This document shows, piece by piece, positions 1 to 11,365 of a DNA stretch of 64,000 bases. The stretch's first letter is position 1, and each line of letters starts with the position of its first letter. The DNA is taken from the NCBI GenBank assembly GCA_051530055.1, contig CM121343.1, positions 1,054,001-1,118,000 of the forward strand. The letters run 5' to 3'. Source of the DNA: Neoechinorhynchus agilis (lineage: Eukaryota > Acanthocephala). A program made the position numbers and the translations under genes. Below the pieces are notes generated by a model that worked only from the letters and a program-made list of their open reading frames with translations, did not search any database and was not told the DNA's origin.

Positions 1-350
1 CAGATGAAAAGGTAGGGTGAAGAGCAATGGTAAGGGAGAGAGACGCGGATAAAGATCGATATTCCTCCCCCGTTTCGGAAGTCCCTTGTGAGGTGAAAAG
101 CTTGAAATTTTGGAAGGAAGGCAGATAATTTGCTATGGGGTGAGAGCCATGTTTTCGTAATTACAAGGATGTCGGCGTTGCAAGAAGAAGCAACTACATG
201 GAGCTCATCCAGTTTGGGGAGGAGGCTGCGGATGTTAGAATAAAAGATTATTGGAAAGGGATGTTTAGAAGGGACATGAGGGGTGGACACTGACGGAGAG
301 GGTTGAAGCTGCGCAGAGAGAGAAGGGATGGGCGTTGATCGATGGGGTAG
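1..350 (-). mobile_element. LINE ORF2 N-terminus, apurinic-type endonuclease, cut by window edge
   Basis: The minus strand reads without interruption into the start of an APE-type endonuclease: NIRSLLPKLDELHVVAS followed by ADILVITKTWLSPHSK and GGGISIFIRVS. These match the N-terminal motifs (N, then E/T in the TETWL-like box) of Jockey/CR1/RTE-type LINE proteins, which nick target DNA for reverse transcription. The catalytic Glu of the usual TETWL box is Lys here, so this copy may be inactive. The element runs off position 1. The style (proline and serine rich, GA-rich plus strand) resembles the LINE tails at 50095-50885 and 60860-61360, so they may be one family. Confidence 0.7.
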
Positions 351-575
351 TTCGGGAGTAAGGGATTCGTGGGTGGACAAGAGAAGAAAGGTTCATGCCT
401 AACACTTCAAAAAAGTAAAAATGGCCACACTCGCGAATTTCGTTAGAGATTTCTATTGCAAAGCATGAGATAGGATCGCCTTGAACCAGATTTTATAGAG
501 TCACGCCACAAGTTTTGCTGATGAACTCCTCCAAACAATTTAAGAATAGACATGTTTTGGTGCACTTAGTAGTTG

Positions 576-3500
576 TTACATTGCAAAAGTAAGTTCATCG
601 ATGGATCTGTCCTGCTGAAGTCGCCCCAGCATCTTATCTGGATGAACACTTTCACTGCGACTATTTCTATCGATCATCGGTGACAAAATCTTTGAATCGG
701 TCGGAGAATTTTCACCATTTGAATGATCTTCGTCGTGCATGCTTTTCGGATGCGAGCTAGTGCTTCTTCTTAGGCTTTCGGTAGTATTTGCCATGGTAGT
801 TGGGCGATACCCGGAATGGCGGTAATTGAACCTTTGTCGTTCAGACATCGAGGTGAGCCTTCTTGCACATTGACTGGCATTGGTTTGTGATTGATTGATG
901 TAGGGCGACGGGGCAGATTCGCGGATTATTCTTTTAGTTCTAATCGAAGATGGAGTAGGTGACAATTGACTACTATTTGAGGCAAAAGCCGAGCTAACGC
1001 TTTCTTCTAAGAAAGTTTGAAGGGTTTTGAAAGGCGAAAATTAAAGCGAACCTTGTTCAACTGCGTTCAATCGAGCGTATTGTCCACTCAATGATGATTT
1101 TGAACCATATCGACAATAGCCAGACTTCCTACTTTCGCCATAGTTTTTCAAAAGTGGCATGATCATGACACTTGAATCGTGTCGATTGGTGTACTTGATC
1201 AAATCATCGTATACATCAAGACTACCCAACTCTCCATCACGTTCGTTATTGTAAGTACTGCTACTGAAATGACTTGATCAACTGAGATTGAAACGTTTCA
1301 ATTGAACAATGTAATGCATACCGGTAATAGCATAAGAACACAGAAGTGGCTATAATTGACAAGCAAATCACGGCAACGACCGATCCAAAAAACAGATAGA
1401 TCACATCGTTACTTTGGCTGCTTTGAGTAGCAGCTACATGAGCTTCAGAATCTCGATTGTGGGTTAACAAGCTCGCGTTGATAGAAACTAGGGAGCTGGG
1501 TATACCAGAGTACGATACTTCGACTGTAAAATAAATTCCATCTCGTGTTTTCAGTAATAACTTTGGAGGGGATCGGCACCAATACACAGTGCCGTATTCG
1601 GCGATGCACAGATTGTTAGTTAGAAGAGAAGATGAAGATTGTATTCGATAAACCAACCTAGGCCTTTGACTGGCAAAAACCTTTACCTGGCCAAGAATTG
1701 AATGTCGTGCTGTATTGTTTCCTATCTCGAAACAATATGATCGCCGATCAAAAGTGATTGGGTGAAGTATGTTTATGATTACATCGTAGGTAACATAAGA
1801 CTAAGATAGTTTGTAAATTTTGGAGCTTACTTAACAATTCACCTTGGCAAGGTCAAATATCAACACTTTACATTTTACAGAATCACCACTAGGGACGTTG
1901 TGATTTCGCCTTATTAACAAACGCGGATTTCGCGATCTAAAATAGACGATAAAAGATGAAGTTATTGATAGCAATAAATCGCACCCCTGTTCGGACAAGC
2001 GCAGGAACATCTCACCAGAGTTGTTGCATGATATCGTGATTGACGCGTTTGAAATATCCAAACTTTCTGTAAGCACCAAATCTCCCAGATATGTGAAATC
2101 ATCCGTAGCATAGGTTTGTATGAGTTTTTCGCCTGCTTTCACGACATCGAAATGCAGTACTGATAGATCGTTGTTAATGGTTGAATTTGTTCGTTTGATG
2201 GTCAACAAAGCTCTTTCACACATCAGATTACTTGCACAGGCCTTCAATACTTGTTTACATTTTAAAATCGATAGAGAAACTCACCTTCAAGAAAAAACTT
2301 GATTTTAAACGCGGATATCGCCCATTATACTTTAAAATTCCCGTTTGTGGATCGATAGAGAAAGGGCATGAAGCACTCGGGTCTAGTTACATGTGATTAA
2401 ATTTTTAACAATCAGAATAGAACATCAGCTAACCTATAATTCTATAAGAGATGGGGAGATCATCCGAAAAGGAAGCGTCCATGAATGCGCGAATCGATCC
2501 CGATATCGGTGTAACGATGGAACCCTTTGATCCATTATTTTTCCGAAGTAGGATTGAAAACTTACTTTTGGTGTATTTTCACTTAATTCAACGATATAGG
2601 AAACTCTTGAGAAGGTGGGTTTTTTCACTTGCTGACTATCGACGATTGCGATATTCAAAGTGGATATTGATGAAAGGGAATTTGTTCCGTGATCCTAATT
2701 TTGAGAATAAATCAAAATGTTTTGAGTATGCATATATTAATTGATCACCTTAGCTTTAAGATCAAGTCTTATTCTACTTTCTTTTACAGCATCCAACCGC
2801 TTTGTTAAAAGAAGATTACCTCTGTTATGTCCCGTCATTTTGAATTTAAAATACGACTGTGATTATAAAAATGAGTTCAAAACAATGTAACACGGACGTA
2901 CAGAAAAGTCATCATTTTCGTTGACTTGAATCGTAACGTTTCCATTGTCGAACGAATCATCATCCATGGCTTGTATATTGTGGATAATTACTGTGCCAGG
3001 ATATGAATCCTAGATAAAAACAATTAAGAAAAAGCGCCCGTAAAAGTATTAACAATTACCCTTTTAACATTGACGAAGTAGGGCACGTTAACGAGGTACG
3101 GCGCATTATCATTGACATCGATGATTTGAAGCGATATGTTATGAACGGTCTTGATAGTTTTTGGTTTAGTTCAAAGCCTTTCAACAAAAAAAACAAACGG
3201 TTCTTCTTGTTGGATTTACTTCACATCGGATAGTAAGTATAAAAGGATTCGGTTTTCCCTTTTCCATCCAAGCCTCGTAATCCAAGCGTTTCGATAAGAT
3301 AAGTCTTTTTGAATTAATTTGAAAATAACTATCTACACTGTCATTTTGTCCAGCTCGTATTAGATCGTAGGAAACCAGTGGTTCGTCCCCATGAAAGAGC
3401 AATTTACCTACAGGCCGACCTGGATGAGTATTAGACGAGATTTAAATTTGGCGAAGCGTTTATTACCTGGCTTAAGATCTTCGTACAATTTATAATTGAA

Positions 3501-3798
3501 AGATGCGGGGACATATTGTGGGTCACATGCTTCTTTTTTGAAAAGGGAGAAGGTCTGTGGCGAAAACTGAATGTCCAAGGTAACCAACTAACTATGGCAC
3601 AATCCCTTTTTTTCCAGAAGTGAATATAACAACAAGGCAAAAATCGCAGTCCTCATTTGTAAAGCATCCAAGAACGTCCTCGACTGTGTGGGTAACAGGA
3701 GTCTCGTTACACGCAATGGGATATCTAAGCATCGGGTGTGGTTGCGATACTATGATAATGAATTCGGTTGAAAACCCAAGAAATGGATAAATCAGCAT
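576..3798 (-). CDS. protocadherin-like single-pass adhesion receptor (multi-exon)
   Basis: At least nine exons on the minus strand encode a cadherin-type receptor. Diagnostic pieces are a calcium-binding linker IIDVNDNAPYLVNVPYFV (about 3070-3160), LILSKRLDYEAW (about 3290), AMDDDSFDNGNVTIQV (2925-2990), the linker NIAIVDSQQVKKPTFSRVSY with its Glu-rich continuation (about 2560-2655) and FSIDPQTGILKYNG (about 2330-2370). A membrane segment IYLFFGSVVAVICLSIIA lies in exon 1322-1657. The cytoplasmic tail is in exons 1052-1263 and 576-1006 and is rich in Ser, Arg and Asn, with no beta-catenin site that I recognise. Introns where I placed both edges are 45 and 58 bp. The first Met at 3798 (MLIYPFLGFSTEFIIIV) looks like a signal peptide after an in-frame stop, but upstream exons may exist. 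With about three ectodomain repeats it is short for a protocadherin. It should mediate calcium-dependent adhesion or signalling at the plasma membrane. Confidence 0.85.
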
Positions 3799-5236
3799 TA
3801 CGTGGCCAAGGTAATTGTAATCTCAAGTTAGCCAATCGATGGTACCCCTTTAAAAAATAATCGCTGTCAACCAAAATGCGACTAACATGATGAGACATTT
3901 GTTGGGGAGAGTATAAAGTTAAAAAGACGTGATTTGTGCAACCGCTCTAGTAAGTGCTTACAGTTTCTCCGTCATAGAGTAGTCACACTCGCTGATGGCT
4001 TGAAATAAGCGTATCGGATGTGGGTATCACTAAGCGCTTAGTGGTGGCAAATCTCTTAGATTTCGGAATTAGATCCGTAAGAGGAATGGCGACGGTCTTA
4101 CTATGTTGCCGAGTGAGAAATTGATACGGAATTGATTTAAAAATCTCCACTGTTAAACAAATGACAAGAAGCCACGGTGTCCTGATGAGTCGCAAAACAC
4201 CTCTTTCCCGGTCTCCTATGCAAGAAGTATCGCGATGAAAGCGTACATTTTTATGGCTAAAGCGTACCAAAATTGGGTACGCGAGCACAAAAGTGTTCAA
4301 TGGCAATAGACGGCTAAGTTCGGTTTTTGCAACGTGTGTGTGTTTTTTTTATGCTAGTGGACTTAAACCTCGATATGTAACCGATTCTCAGTGTACAACA
4401 TTGGTTCTTCGGCGGCGACGGCAATGGTACCAATGTCTATTTTGAGATGGTCCATTTGTTAGGCGCAACGCTATCCCGGACCTCATTGGTGCAAAAGGCG
4501 TCCGCTATGCGTTTCAAACCCATTACACGAAGCGCTCATTCTCCTCAGTACGAAAACCACAACTAGGTTTTAAAGAGCTCGAATGAAGGATTTAGTCAAT
4601 GTGCCAAAAAGACTTGTCCATACAACTGAGGAATGCATACCTTGTTATTACCCGAATCTATGCGTCATTGAGCGATAAGTACGACTATTGGTGTTTCATC
4701 TGGTGGAAGATCAAAATGCAGACAAGTGTATAAACATCCGTTTCGCTTGTTTTGACGTAGAAAATTCGTTTTGCTTGTATCGAGATTGATAAGGCCGGAT
4801 TATTTCACTCAACGTCCACCAGAACCATGTTCCGTAGTCACTTAGTGCAACATATTTACGAATCGAACACATCATTAAATCATTATTTCTGATTGGTTTG
4901 CGTGCTCAGGCAAAAGGATTTCTGATCCAATTAGTCAATAATGCGGTGAATTGCGAACCATTCAATAATTAGGAAAATCTTCCTTTAGATTTATCATTTT
5001 AGACCTTTATCAGACGGATTTTTGCATCTCATAAAGGTGAAGTAATAACATTATCTTACTAAACGGGTCTGCGAATACAGAAACGACAAAACTTAATTAA
5101 AAAATTATGCAATCCTTTTATAGAAAGGCATTCGAGTATAAGTGGAAATGGTCTAAATGTGTCAATGTGGCACCAAATCGTGTTATTTTACAAACAAAAG
5201 TGGTTCTGAACGCATTTTAACAGTGCCATGATTTAC
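3799..5236 (-). other. intergenic stretch with possible upstream cadherin exons
   Basis: No complete gene is visible. Around 4640-4780 the minus strand reads HFDLPPDETPIVVLIAQ and then RIDSGNNK before a GTATGC donor-like site. This resembles the DxDSGxNG box of a cadherin repeat. Around 4370-4440 it reads IDIGTIAVAAEEPMLYTENR, which could be another repeat edge. If real, these would be further 5' exons of the protocadherin-like gene. The open frame at 3983-4306 shows no family features and I do not call it. Confidence 0.25.
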
Positions 5237-7792
5237 TTAGATGAACAATTCTCCACGATCGCACATACTAGCGTCAATTAATCTCCATGATGCCATTGGG
5301 TCAGCAATCGATTGGTCTCTGCAAAGTGCCCAAACATGCATAACCCTTAGAAGTTTGTCCTTTTCGCCTTCTACTACATTTCCGTGTAGATCCGTCACGT
5401 AGTGGACTTGCTGAGTATTGAACATGACGACTACGACGGGCCCCTGTTCAAGGATCTTAGCCGCTAAGTACTGTGGGCAATCAGTGTTTCTAGAACTATT
5501 CGAAATCACCACTTCAACGAACCTCGATATCAGTTATATCAACCACTCGTAGTACGTACTTTAGGTTCAGCGCTTGTGCTTGTTTAATCGGTTGTATAAG
5601 TACATTGTAGACCTTCAATCGGCGTATAATGTTCAACAGTCAAGAATACTTACTGCTTCATGGCACCAATCTCTAAGAACCTCGAGATCACCTTGGGACA
5701 GTGACTAAACAGAACAGTCAGTGGGGATGCAAGGGTGAACGATAAACCTACTCCAATAATATTTGGCGCAATATCGGTTTGGACCTGCTTAATACACTGA
5801 TTCTCCACGCAAGACTATAGAATGTGCTGTATAAGATGATCTTTAATACAAGCGGAAATAATTTTGCCCCTGAAGTTGCAGCAAGGCTTCGTTGGTTGTC
5901 ACAACAAAACATGATACTTAAAACTGCGCACTCGTTTCATTGAAGAATTTCTACGACAACGGTCATCCGATGGCATGAGAAATGCTCAATGAGCGTATGA
6001 ATAAACGTTTAAACCATATTGAATATACAAGATACACAAATAAGCCAATGTTTTACAATCAAAAAACTTTTAGTAGTGAAATTGCAAACGCTTGGTTTGT
6101 TAAAAGTGAACGTTTTAGTCCTTTGGCGTTTAAGACGATATCACTAATTTTACTATACGGTTTATTGCCCAACGATCAGAGAATAATTGGAGAATGATAT
6201 CAACCCAACGAACACTAAGTCGGCTTCTAAATGCAAAATTATTAAAAAAACGCACGTAAACTAGGACCGGTAGACCATTGAAAATCGTTGTGGTTTTGTT
6301 TAAGCTGGACGCTAATTTTTTAGTTCATCGGGTGCATTTAGTTTGTTAAAAAGCTTGTTCAAGCGCGCTATAAATGTCAAAAACACATCGCAATTAGTTG
6401 AGAAAAATTAAAACAGGACAAGCCAAGTCTAATTTGTAAGATATAAGCAATGAAATTTTTACAATTTTGCTCCTAGAATACCAATCACAATACTGAATTG
6501 CTTGTTAAGTAACACCATAAACACTTTTCTGTGTGGCTATATCTCAAAATGAAGTCAATAGTTTAACTACCAAAAAACAACAAGAAGCGGTGCATTGAGA
6601 GTCAATGAGTAAGGAAAGTGAGGACATTGAACTTTGGATCTATTTTCATGATCTCAGTAAGGGCTTCAGATGCTTCCGTTTGTGAGAATGCTCGTCCTAT
6701 TTTGCAAAACATTAGGCTATATGCGAAAAAAACTCACCAAATAAGTCGGAAGCGAAGTTAGTCAGTGACCTGGCCACCCGTACCGCTAGATTATTGCTAT
6801 CATCGTATCTTGCTTTTAGTTCGAAAATTTCTAAATTCGGTAGCTATGAATACCAGTAGTCGACCATTAATACTTTCTGTTCATATAAGCACTATTTTCC
6901 TTGAAAGTTTGCCAACTTTGATGCCAGCTGGAGTCCTTATGAAGGACGATATTTTTTGAATCACTAAAAACCCACATCTAAGCGGTTTAATAAATTATCT
7001 TGTGACCTACTTGTTAGGCGCAACTGCTTCTGGTTCAGTTGCGATTCCATTTGATGTGACGGTTCGTTTTCTAAGTTTGGCTGGCGCCTTATAGAAATTT
7101 ATCGACTTAATATTGGTGACCTCATCAATCTCGTCCTTAACCGAACCCAAACGTGATGAAACGGACTTGAATGCATCACTCTTTGAGAATTCATTACTCT
7201 TCTTGGAGATCGCATCTACAGTCCTAGCAGCGCGATCGGTTACTTGTTTCGAAAATTGAGAAGCTTGTTTCCCAAATTCACTCCCCTTCAGAACTTCGCC
7301 CAAGATTCCTACTTTCTCCTTCAAATATTGGCTACTTTTCTTAGTCTCATCTTCAAATGATTTCTAAATTTACAAAATCAATAAAATTCCGTGCTCGCAG
7401 TCATGCTCACTCACATATTTCTTCTTAGCTTCTAGCAAAGCATCAGACGTCTCTAATTTACGAGCCTCCTCCCGGAATTTACGGATGTTCTCCTATAAAT
7501 AACCATTAAAATCAGACGCATCAATCGACAAACGCCAGCCTCTATTTCTTTATTTTTAGAAAATTCCTCTTTGATATTGTCGATCAATGATGATACAAAT
7601 CCCTTGTCCTTATTCGATGATCCACTTAGTTTGCATGACTTTATGAAAAGAATCGAATGAAAGCAAAGGAAACACTCTAACCGGAACGATTATGTTTACA
7701 CGTTTGAAATCCTGAATCCAACGGCTAAAAATGGACGTTACACAAAACGATCGATTTTGCACAAGTCTCAGCAGCGTCAGACGTTGCATCAT
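5237..7792 (-). CDS. TIMM44: TIM44, mitochondrial import motor anchor (multi-exon)
   Basis: This gene encodes the peripheral inner-membrane protein that ties matrix Hsp70 to the TIM23 channel. Exon 1 (7737-7792) gives a basic presequence, MMQRLTLLRLVQNRSF. Others are 7534-7624 (SSLIDNIKEEFSKNKEIE), 7415-7492 (IRKFREEARKLETSDALLEA), 7011-7363 (helical region ending APAKLRKRT), 6874-6963 (IVLHKDSSWHQSW), 6738-6830 (FELKARYDDSNNLAVRVARS), about 6605-6696 (TEASEALTEIMKIDPKF), 5752-5814, 5654-5704 (GDLEVLRDWCHEA), 5523-5612 and 5237-5470 (C-terminal domain: EQGPVVVVMFNTQQ, VMHVWALCRDQ, SWRLIDAS). Most introns are 41-52 bp. Two junctions are not settled: 6831-6873 is out of phase in the obvious splice, and the exon ending near 6605 has no clear GT donor before an in-frame stop. 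The large intron at 5815-6604 holds nothing I recognise. The whole TIM44 architecture is present. Confidence 0.93.
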
Positions 7793-8084
7793 AGGAAAAT
7801 TGGTAATTTATCCCAGAAAAACCAATTTCATCCTAAAAGACAATCCTGAGGATATTCTTCCCGCAACAATGACAGCGCTGAAGTGGATGGTTATCGAGCA
7901 AGAGAATTGCCGTGTGATTCATTAGCTAAAATAATTTATTGAAGCTCGTTCCTTCAATCGAGGCAAATTTGCTATCGTGATCGCCGCTCATCGAAAATAG
8001 AACGATTGGAAACAAAGAACATAAATATCCGCCGGGGAGAGGCACCGATGCCAGCTCCGCGATACTGAACCACTTTTGAGCAAC
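7793..8084. other. intergenic, nothing recognised
   Basis: Upstream flank of TIM44, presumably including its promoter. The plus-strand frame 7731-7925 overlaps TIM44 exon 1 and has no family signal. I see no further gene, repeat or RNA. Confidence 0.5.
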
Positions 8085-8706
8085 AAGGTCACGTTATCAT
8101 ATCGAAAAAATCCAATGGGATGTTAAATCTTGACTTATGGTGAAGATACTCCCGGCTAAAAATCATTTTATTCTTCTGACCGTGTTGCTCTTTCAGCATC
8201 CATCCAAGGATTTGCTCCAGTCCCGAGTTGCTACTGCTTCGACTTTAGTTCTCAAATCCATGGGTCGTGGGAGTGAGGTTGAAACGTGAGATGGCGTTTC
8301 CTTTCGCTCAGGTGACCATGGACTAGTCCCAACGTCACGGCATTCGATAGACGGTTCAATGCGGATTCGAGAACGGTTTGGAGTCCCCATTTCCATGTTT
8401 ACAATATGACCAGCATCTTTATGGGTGACACTTTGCGGCATGGACGTTTTCTCTGTACTTTTGACCTTGGATTTTATCGCCTCGTCCAAATACTTGTTAA
8501 CTCTTCACTCACATAGCTTCCTTGTGGTAGCCGTAATGCTTCCACATTCCTTTGTAATCCATTTCAGAACACAAAACAGCTCTCGATCTGTCAACCCAGA
8601 AGGGTCACTAGCTTCAACCAGTTTCTTATGAGCTGACACCATATCATCCATTTCTTAAACCGAAGATTCCGATGGATCCGCCCTCAACTCCCAAAGATCC
8701 ATGTAA
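8085..8706 (-). repeat. left arm of inverted repeat; degenerate copy of an unrecognised element
   Basis: Read on the minus strand this arm begins with ATG just outside the arm (about 8734, MSGKIRHQLSAYMDLWELRA), then runs through degraded coding sequence to MPQSVTHKDAGHIVN, SRIRIEPSIECRDVG and SHVSTSLPRPMDLRTKVEAV. It contains two in-frame stops and an extra segment of about 45 codons (GLTDRELFCVLKWITKE) missing from the right arm. After the frame ends, about 90 bp of shared non-coding sequence follows (CCCGGCTAAAAATCATTTTA on the plus strand). I do not recognise the protein. The inverted arrangement and a third fragment near 11140 suggest a mobile element or a duplicated gene remnant. Confidence 0.6.
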
Positions 8707-8767
8707 GCCGACAGTTGATGTCGTATTTTTCCGCTCATCTGTTGTTTGTAAGTGTTTACGACACGGC

Positions 8768-9195
8768 CTACATGGATCTTTGGGAGTTGAAGAAAGATCC
8801 ATCGGAATCTTCGGTTGAAGAAGGAAGCTGCGTGAGAGAAGAATTAAAGTCTTTGGACGAGGCGATAAAATCCAAGGTCAAAAGTACAGAGAAAACGTCC
8901 ATGCCGCAAAGTGTCACCCACAAAGATGCTGGTCATATTGTAAACAAAGAAATGGTGACTCCAAACCGTTTTAGAATCCGCGTTGAACCGTATATCGAAT
9001 GCCGTGACATTGGGACAACGCCATCTCACGTTTCAACCTCACTTCCAGGGCCCACGAATTTGAGAACTAGAGTCGAAGCAGTAGCAACTCAGGACTCTGG
9101 AACAAATCCTTGAATAGGTGCTGAAAGAGCAATACGATCAGAAGAATAAAATGATTTTTAACCGGGAGTATCTTCACCACAAGTCAATAAGGTCA
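8768..9195 (+). repeat. right arm of inverted repeat; internally deleted copy of the same element
   Basis: This is the reverse-complement partner of 8085-8706. It reads AYMDLWELKKDPSESSV, then MPQSVTHKDAGHIVNKEMVT, IECRDIGTTPSHVSTSLPG and LRTRVEAVATQDSGTNP, ending at a stop at 9111. The frame is open over 132 codons from 8715. However, relative to the left arm it lacks the middle segment, so it is a deleted copy rather than the intact gene. A spacer of about 60 bp separates the arms. Transcripts crossing both arms could fold into a long hairpin. Confidence 0.6.
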
Positions 9196-9470
9196 CGTAA
9201 TGAACATCGACAACGGAAACCATTTTGGCTCGAATTGGATCCAAATGGAATCGCGCGTTATAATAATAACACATTTATTTGTTACTTCTATCCAATTGTT
9301 CCTTCGAGTGGATGTGTATTCTCAATGGCGAGTTGTAACACACTCGAGTTTTATTGAAATTTTTATTGTGAATATTCAAGGCCTCAGCCTCCTTCTCAAG
9401 CATTGCTTACCTATGGACCTTTGAGTCCTCATAAACACGCGGTTGTTGATTTTTTAGTGGATTACGGATT
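9196..9470. other. intergenic, nothing recognised
   Basis: Two overlapping short plus-strand frames lie here, with no domain, repeat or splice signal I can support. Confidence 0.4.
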
Positions 9471-9935
9471 TGGTCTGGTCGGATTAACCGGCCGTGCGGG
9501 AATATCCGTTCGGGTTTGACTATCCAGTAGAGGGATATGCCCGTCCGGGTGGGACTCCGTTAAGGCGGGAATATCCGTTCGGGTGGAAATATCTGGTCGG
9601 GTGGGAATCTTCGGTAAAGGGATGTCCGTTCGGGTGGGAATATCCGGTCGGGTGTTAATATCCGTTCGGGTTTGACCATCCAGTAGAGGGATATGCCCGT
9701 TCGGGTGGTACTATCCGTTAGGGTGGGAATATCCGTTTAGGTGGGACTATCCGTTCGGGTGGGAATATCCGCTAGGGTGGGGCTATCCGGTTGGGTGAGA
9801 ATATCCGTTAGGGTAGGACTATCCGATCGGGTGGGATTCTTTGGTAGAGGGATGTCGGTTCGGCTGGGATTTTCTAATAGAGGGATATGCCCTTTCTTGT
9901 GGGACTACCCGGTAGGGGGTGTCCGTTCGAGTGGG
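9471..9935 (+). repeat. GC-rich 18-bp minisatellite
   Basis: Degenerate tandem copies of an 18-bp unit close to GGTGGGAATATCCGTTCG, with some longer variants containing AGAGGGATATGCCCG. The divergence between copies suggests an old array. The unit length is a multiple of three, which explains the artefactual open frames with a repeating Val-Gly-Ile-Ser pattern. Confidence 0.85.
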
Positions 9936-10322
9936 GATTGGCGGATATTGTTTGCCGGAGAGCTTGTGAGGTTGGAGGCCATATTTATTCGCCAGGCTGA
10001 AACAGTAGACCCGGGGATAAGACTGACTTGAAACTAAATCAAAGTACAATGTGAATGTAATTATTCTCCACGCGTGTGCCGAAATATCGCATTCAATAAA
10101 TTCCTTTAAATTTTACGCAATAAACAAGCAAAACTTTAATATTAATTACCGATCAACCCAACAGCACTGTGAAAGCACGCAAAAAGAGATAATTTACAAA
10201 GTAGCTGATATATACGAAATAGTGTCGCACAGGAACTCCCAAAAGACCATCGATTTACTTTTCAAATAGCTCGTCGGTCTCTTTCGTTTTTACTCTGAGC
10301 AACAAAGTCGGTTTTGGTGCAG
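9936..10322. other. 3' flank of UFC1, nothing recognised
   Basis: AT-rich sequence between the minisatellite and the UFC1 stop codon. It presumably contains the UFC1 3' untranslated region. Short frames here lack family features. Confidence 0.4.
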
Positions 10323-11055
10323 CTATTCGGTCTTTGGGTTTATCTTGTTCGCCAGTGCCATAGCAGGCACTTCTGCAGCCAACCAAGGAGCAAGCTAAAA
10401 TTTTAGAAGTTGAACAGTATATTAAAGTAAGTGCGGGTAAATTACGCCAATGGCAAGTGCATGCGCTATTCCATATTTAGGAGCATTCCTCGCCCATAGA
10501 GGAATCAAATGATCATCTATACAAATTCGGCCGCCTCTATGGATAAAAAATTAAGCAATCGTGGTGGGAAAGACTTTGAAATGCCACCCACCTATACATT
10601 TTGGCGGTTTTTCCATCCAGTTGTGGGAGTTTCATCTCAGGAGGCGCCATTGGATACGAGGCTGGGATCTTCTTGGTCCATGAGGAAATATACTACCTCA
10701 AGACCTACGAACCTCAATACATAAATCGAACTCGTATTTCCTCATGTCCTGCATGTGCCAGCACTTCCCTTTCCACAACGTTCCTTCCTTATTGCTCTTC
10801 AATGTGAACCAATCGGTGCCAGCCATTTTATTAGTTTTCACGTACTATAGAAAGTATTGCGAGAGAGCTCCAGAAAAAATAACATACCCCAATTAATGCA
10901 GTGTACTCCTCTTTCAATCTATTTGCCCATTTCTCGATTCCATCCTGAGGACCGCTTCGATCCGACATCGCCATGATGGTAGCGACCTTCGAACCAACAT
11001 CGGATTCATATCGATTTGTCCTAGAATCATTGACGCCCGAATTCATGATCTCCAT
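10323..11055 (-). CDS. UFC1: UFM1-conjugating enzyme UFC1 (five exons)
   Basis: This is an E2-like enzyme that receives UFM1 from UBA5 as a thioester and passes it to the UFL1 ligase complex (ufmylation, cytosol and ER surface). Exons are 10888-11055, 10713-10844, 10592-10668, 10446-10536 and 10323-10394, with introns of 43, 44, 55 and 51 bp. They total 540 bp in phase, giving 179 residues, close to the usual length. Motifs in order are [66 protein letters not shown] (containing the catalytic Cys), [20 protein letters not shown] and APWLAAEVP. All expected splice sites are GT-AG; one donor is the unusual GTTCGT, also used in TIM44. The start at 11055 is the first Met of the open frame, but an internal Met may be used instead. 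The gene looks intact. Confidence 0.95.
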
Positions 11056-11129
11056 TACGTCACCTCGTGATGCATTCGTCCACTAATTTCAATAGAATTC
11101 AGTATTGTTCTTTCAGATAATGACGAAAG

Positions 11130-11200
11130 CTTTGTTTAACTATACTTTTGGTGAAAATAATCCCGGCCATAACCCATTTTATTTATTTGAAACATATCAT
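11130..11200 (+). repeat. fragment similar to the end of the 8085-9195 element
   Basis: The plus strand reads TGGTGAAAATAATCCCGGCC and then CCCATTTTATT. The left arm of the inverted repeat has TGGTGAAGATACTCCCGGCT followed by TCATTTTATT at about 8138-8175. The match is short but ordered, suggesting a third dispersed piece of the same element. The rest of 11056-11365 shows nothing else. Confidence 0.4.
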
Positions 11201-11365
11201 GGCGAAATGTCGTCGGGGTGAATTCGATTCGAGTTTGGCGATAATTTTCCCCCCGGATTGTTGTTGATCATTTGAAATATTTCGTAAACGTTTTCCCTTA
11301 CCTCTTCAGTTATATCTACAAATTAAACTAAAAGTCAAAATTGGACTATAGGCATGGATCCGTGT

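Noticed and set aside
3431-3798. Separate small genes upstream of the cadherin exons
   Set aside because: Best explained as 5' exons and intron read-through of the same cadherin-type gene.
7731-7925. Plus-strand gene divergent from TIM44
   Set aside because: The frame overlaps TIM44 exon 1 on the opposite strand and has no family features.
8715-9113. Intact 132-residue gene
   Set aside because: It is an internally deleted copy of the element whose other, longer copy lies inverted at 8085-8706.
9741-10031. Gly/Val-repeat protein
   Set aside because: It is translation of the 18-bp minisatellite.
10509-10807. Plus-strand open frames of about 70 residues
   Set aside because: They are antisense shadows of UFC1 exons and introns.
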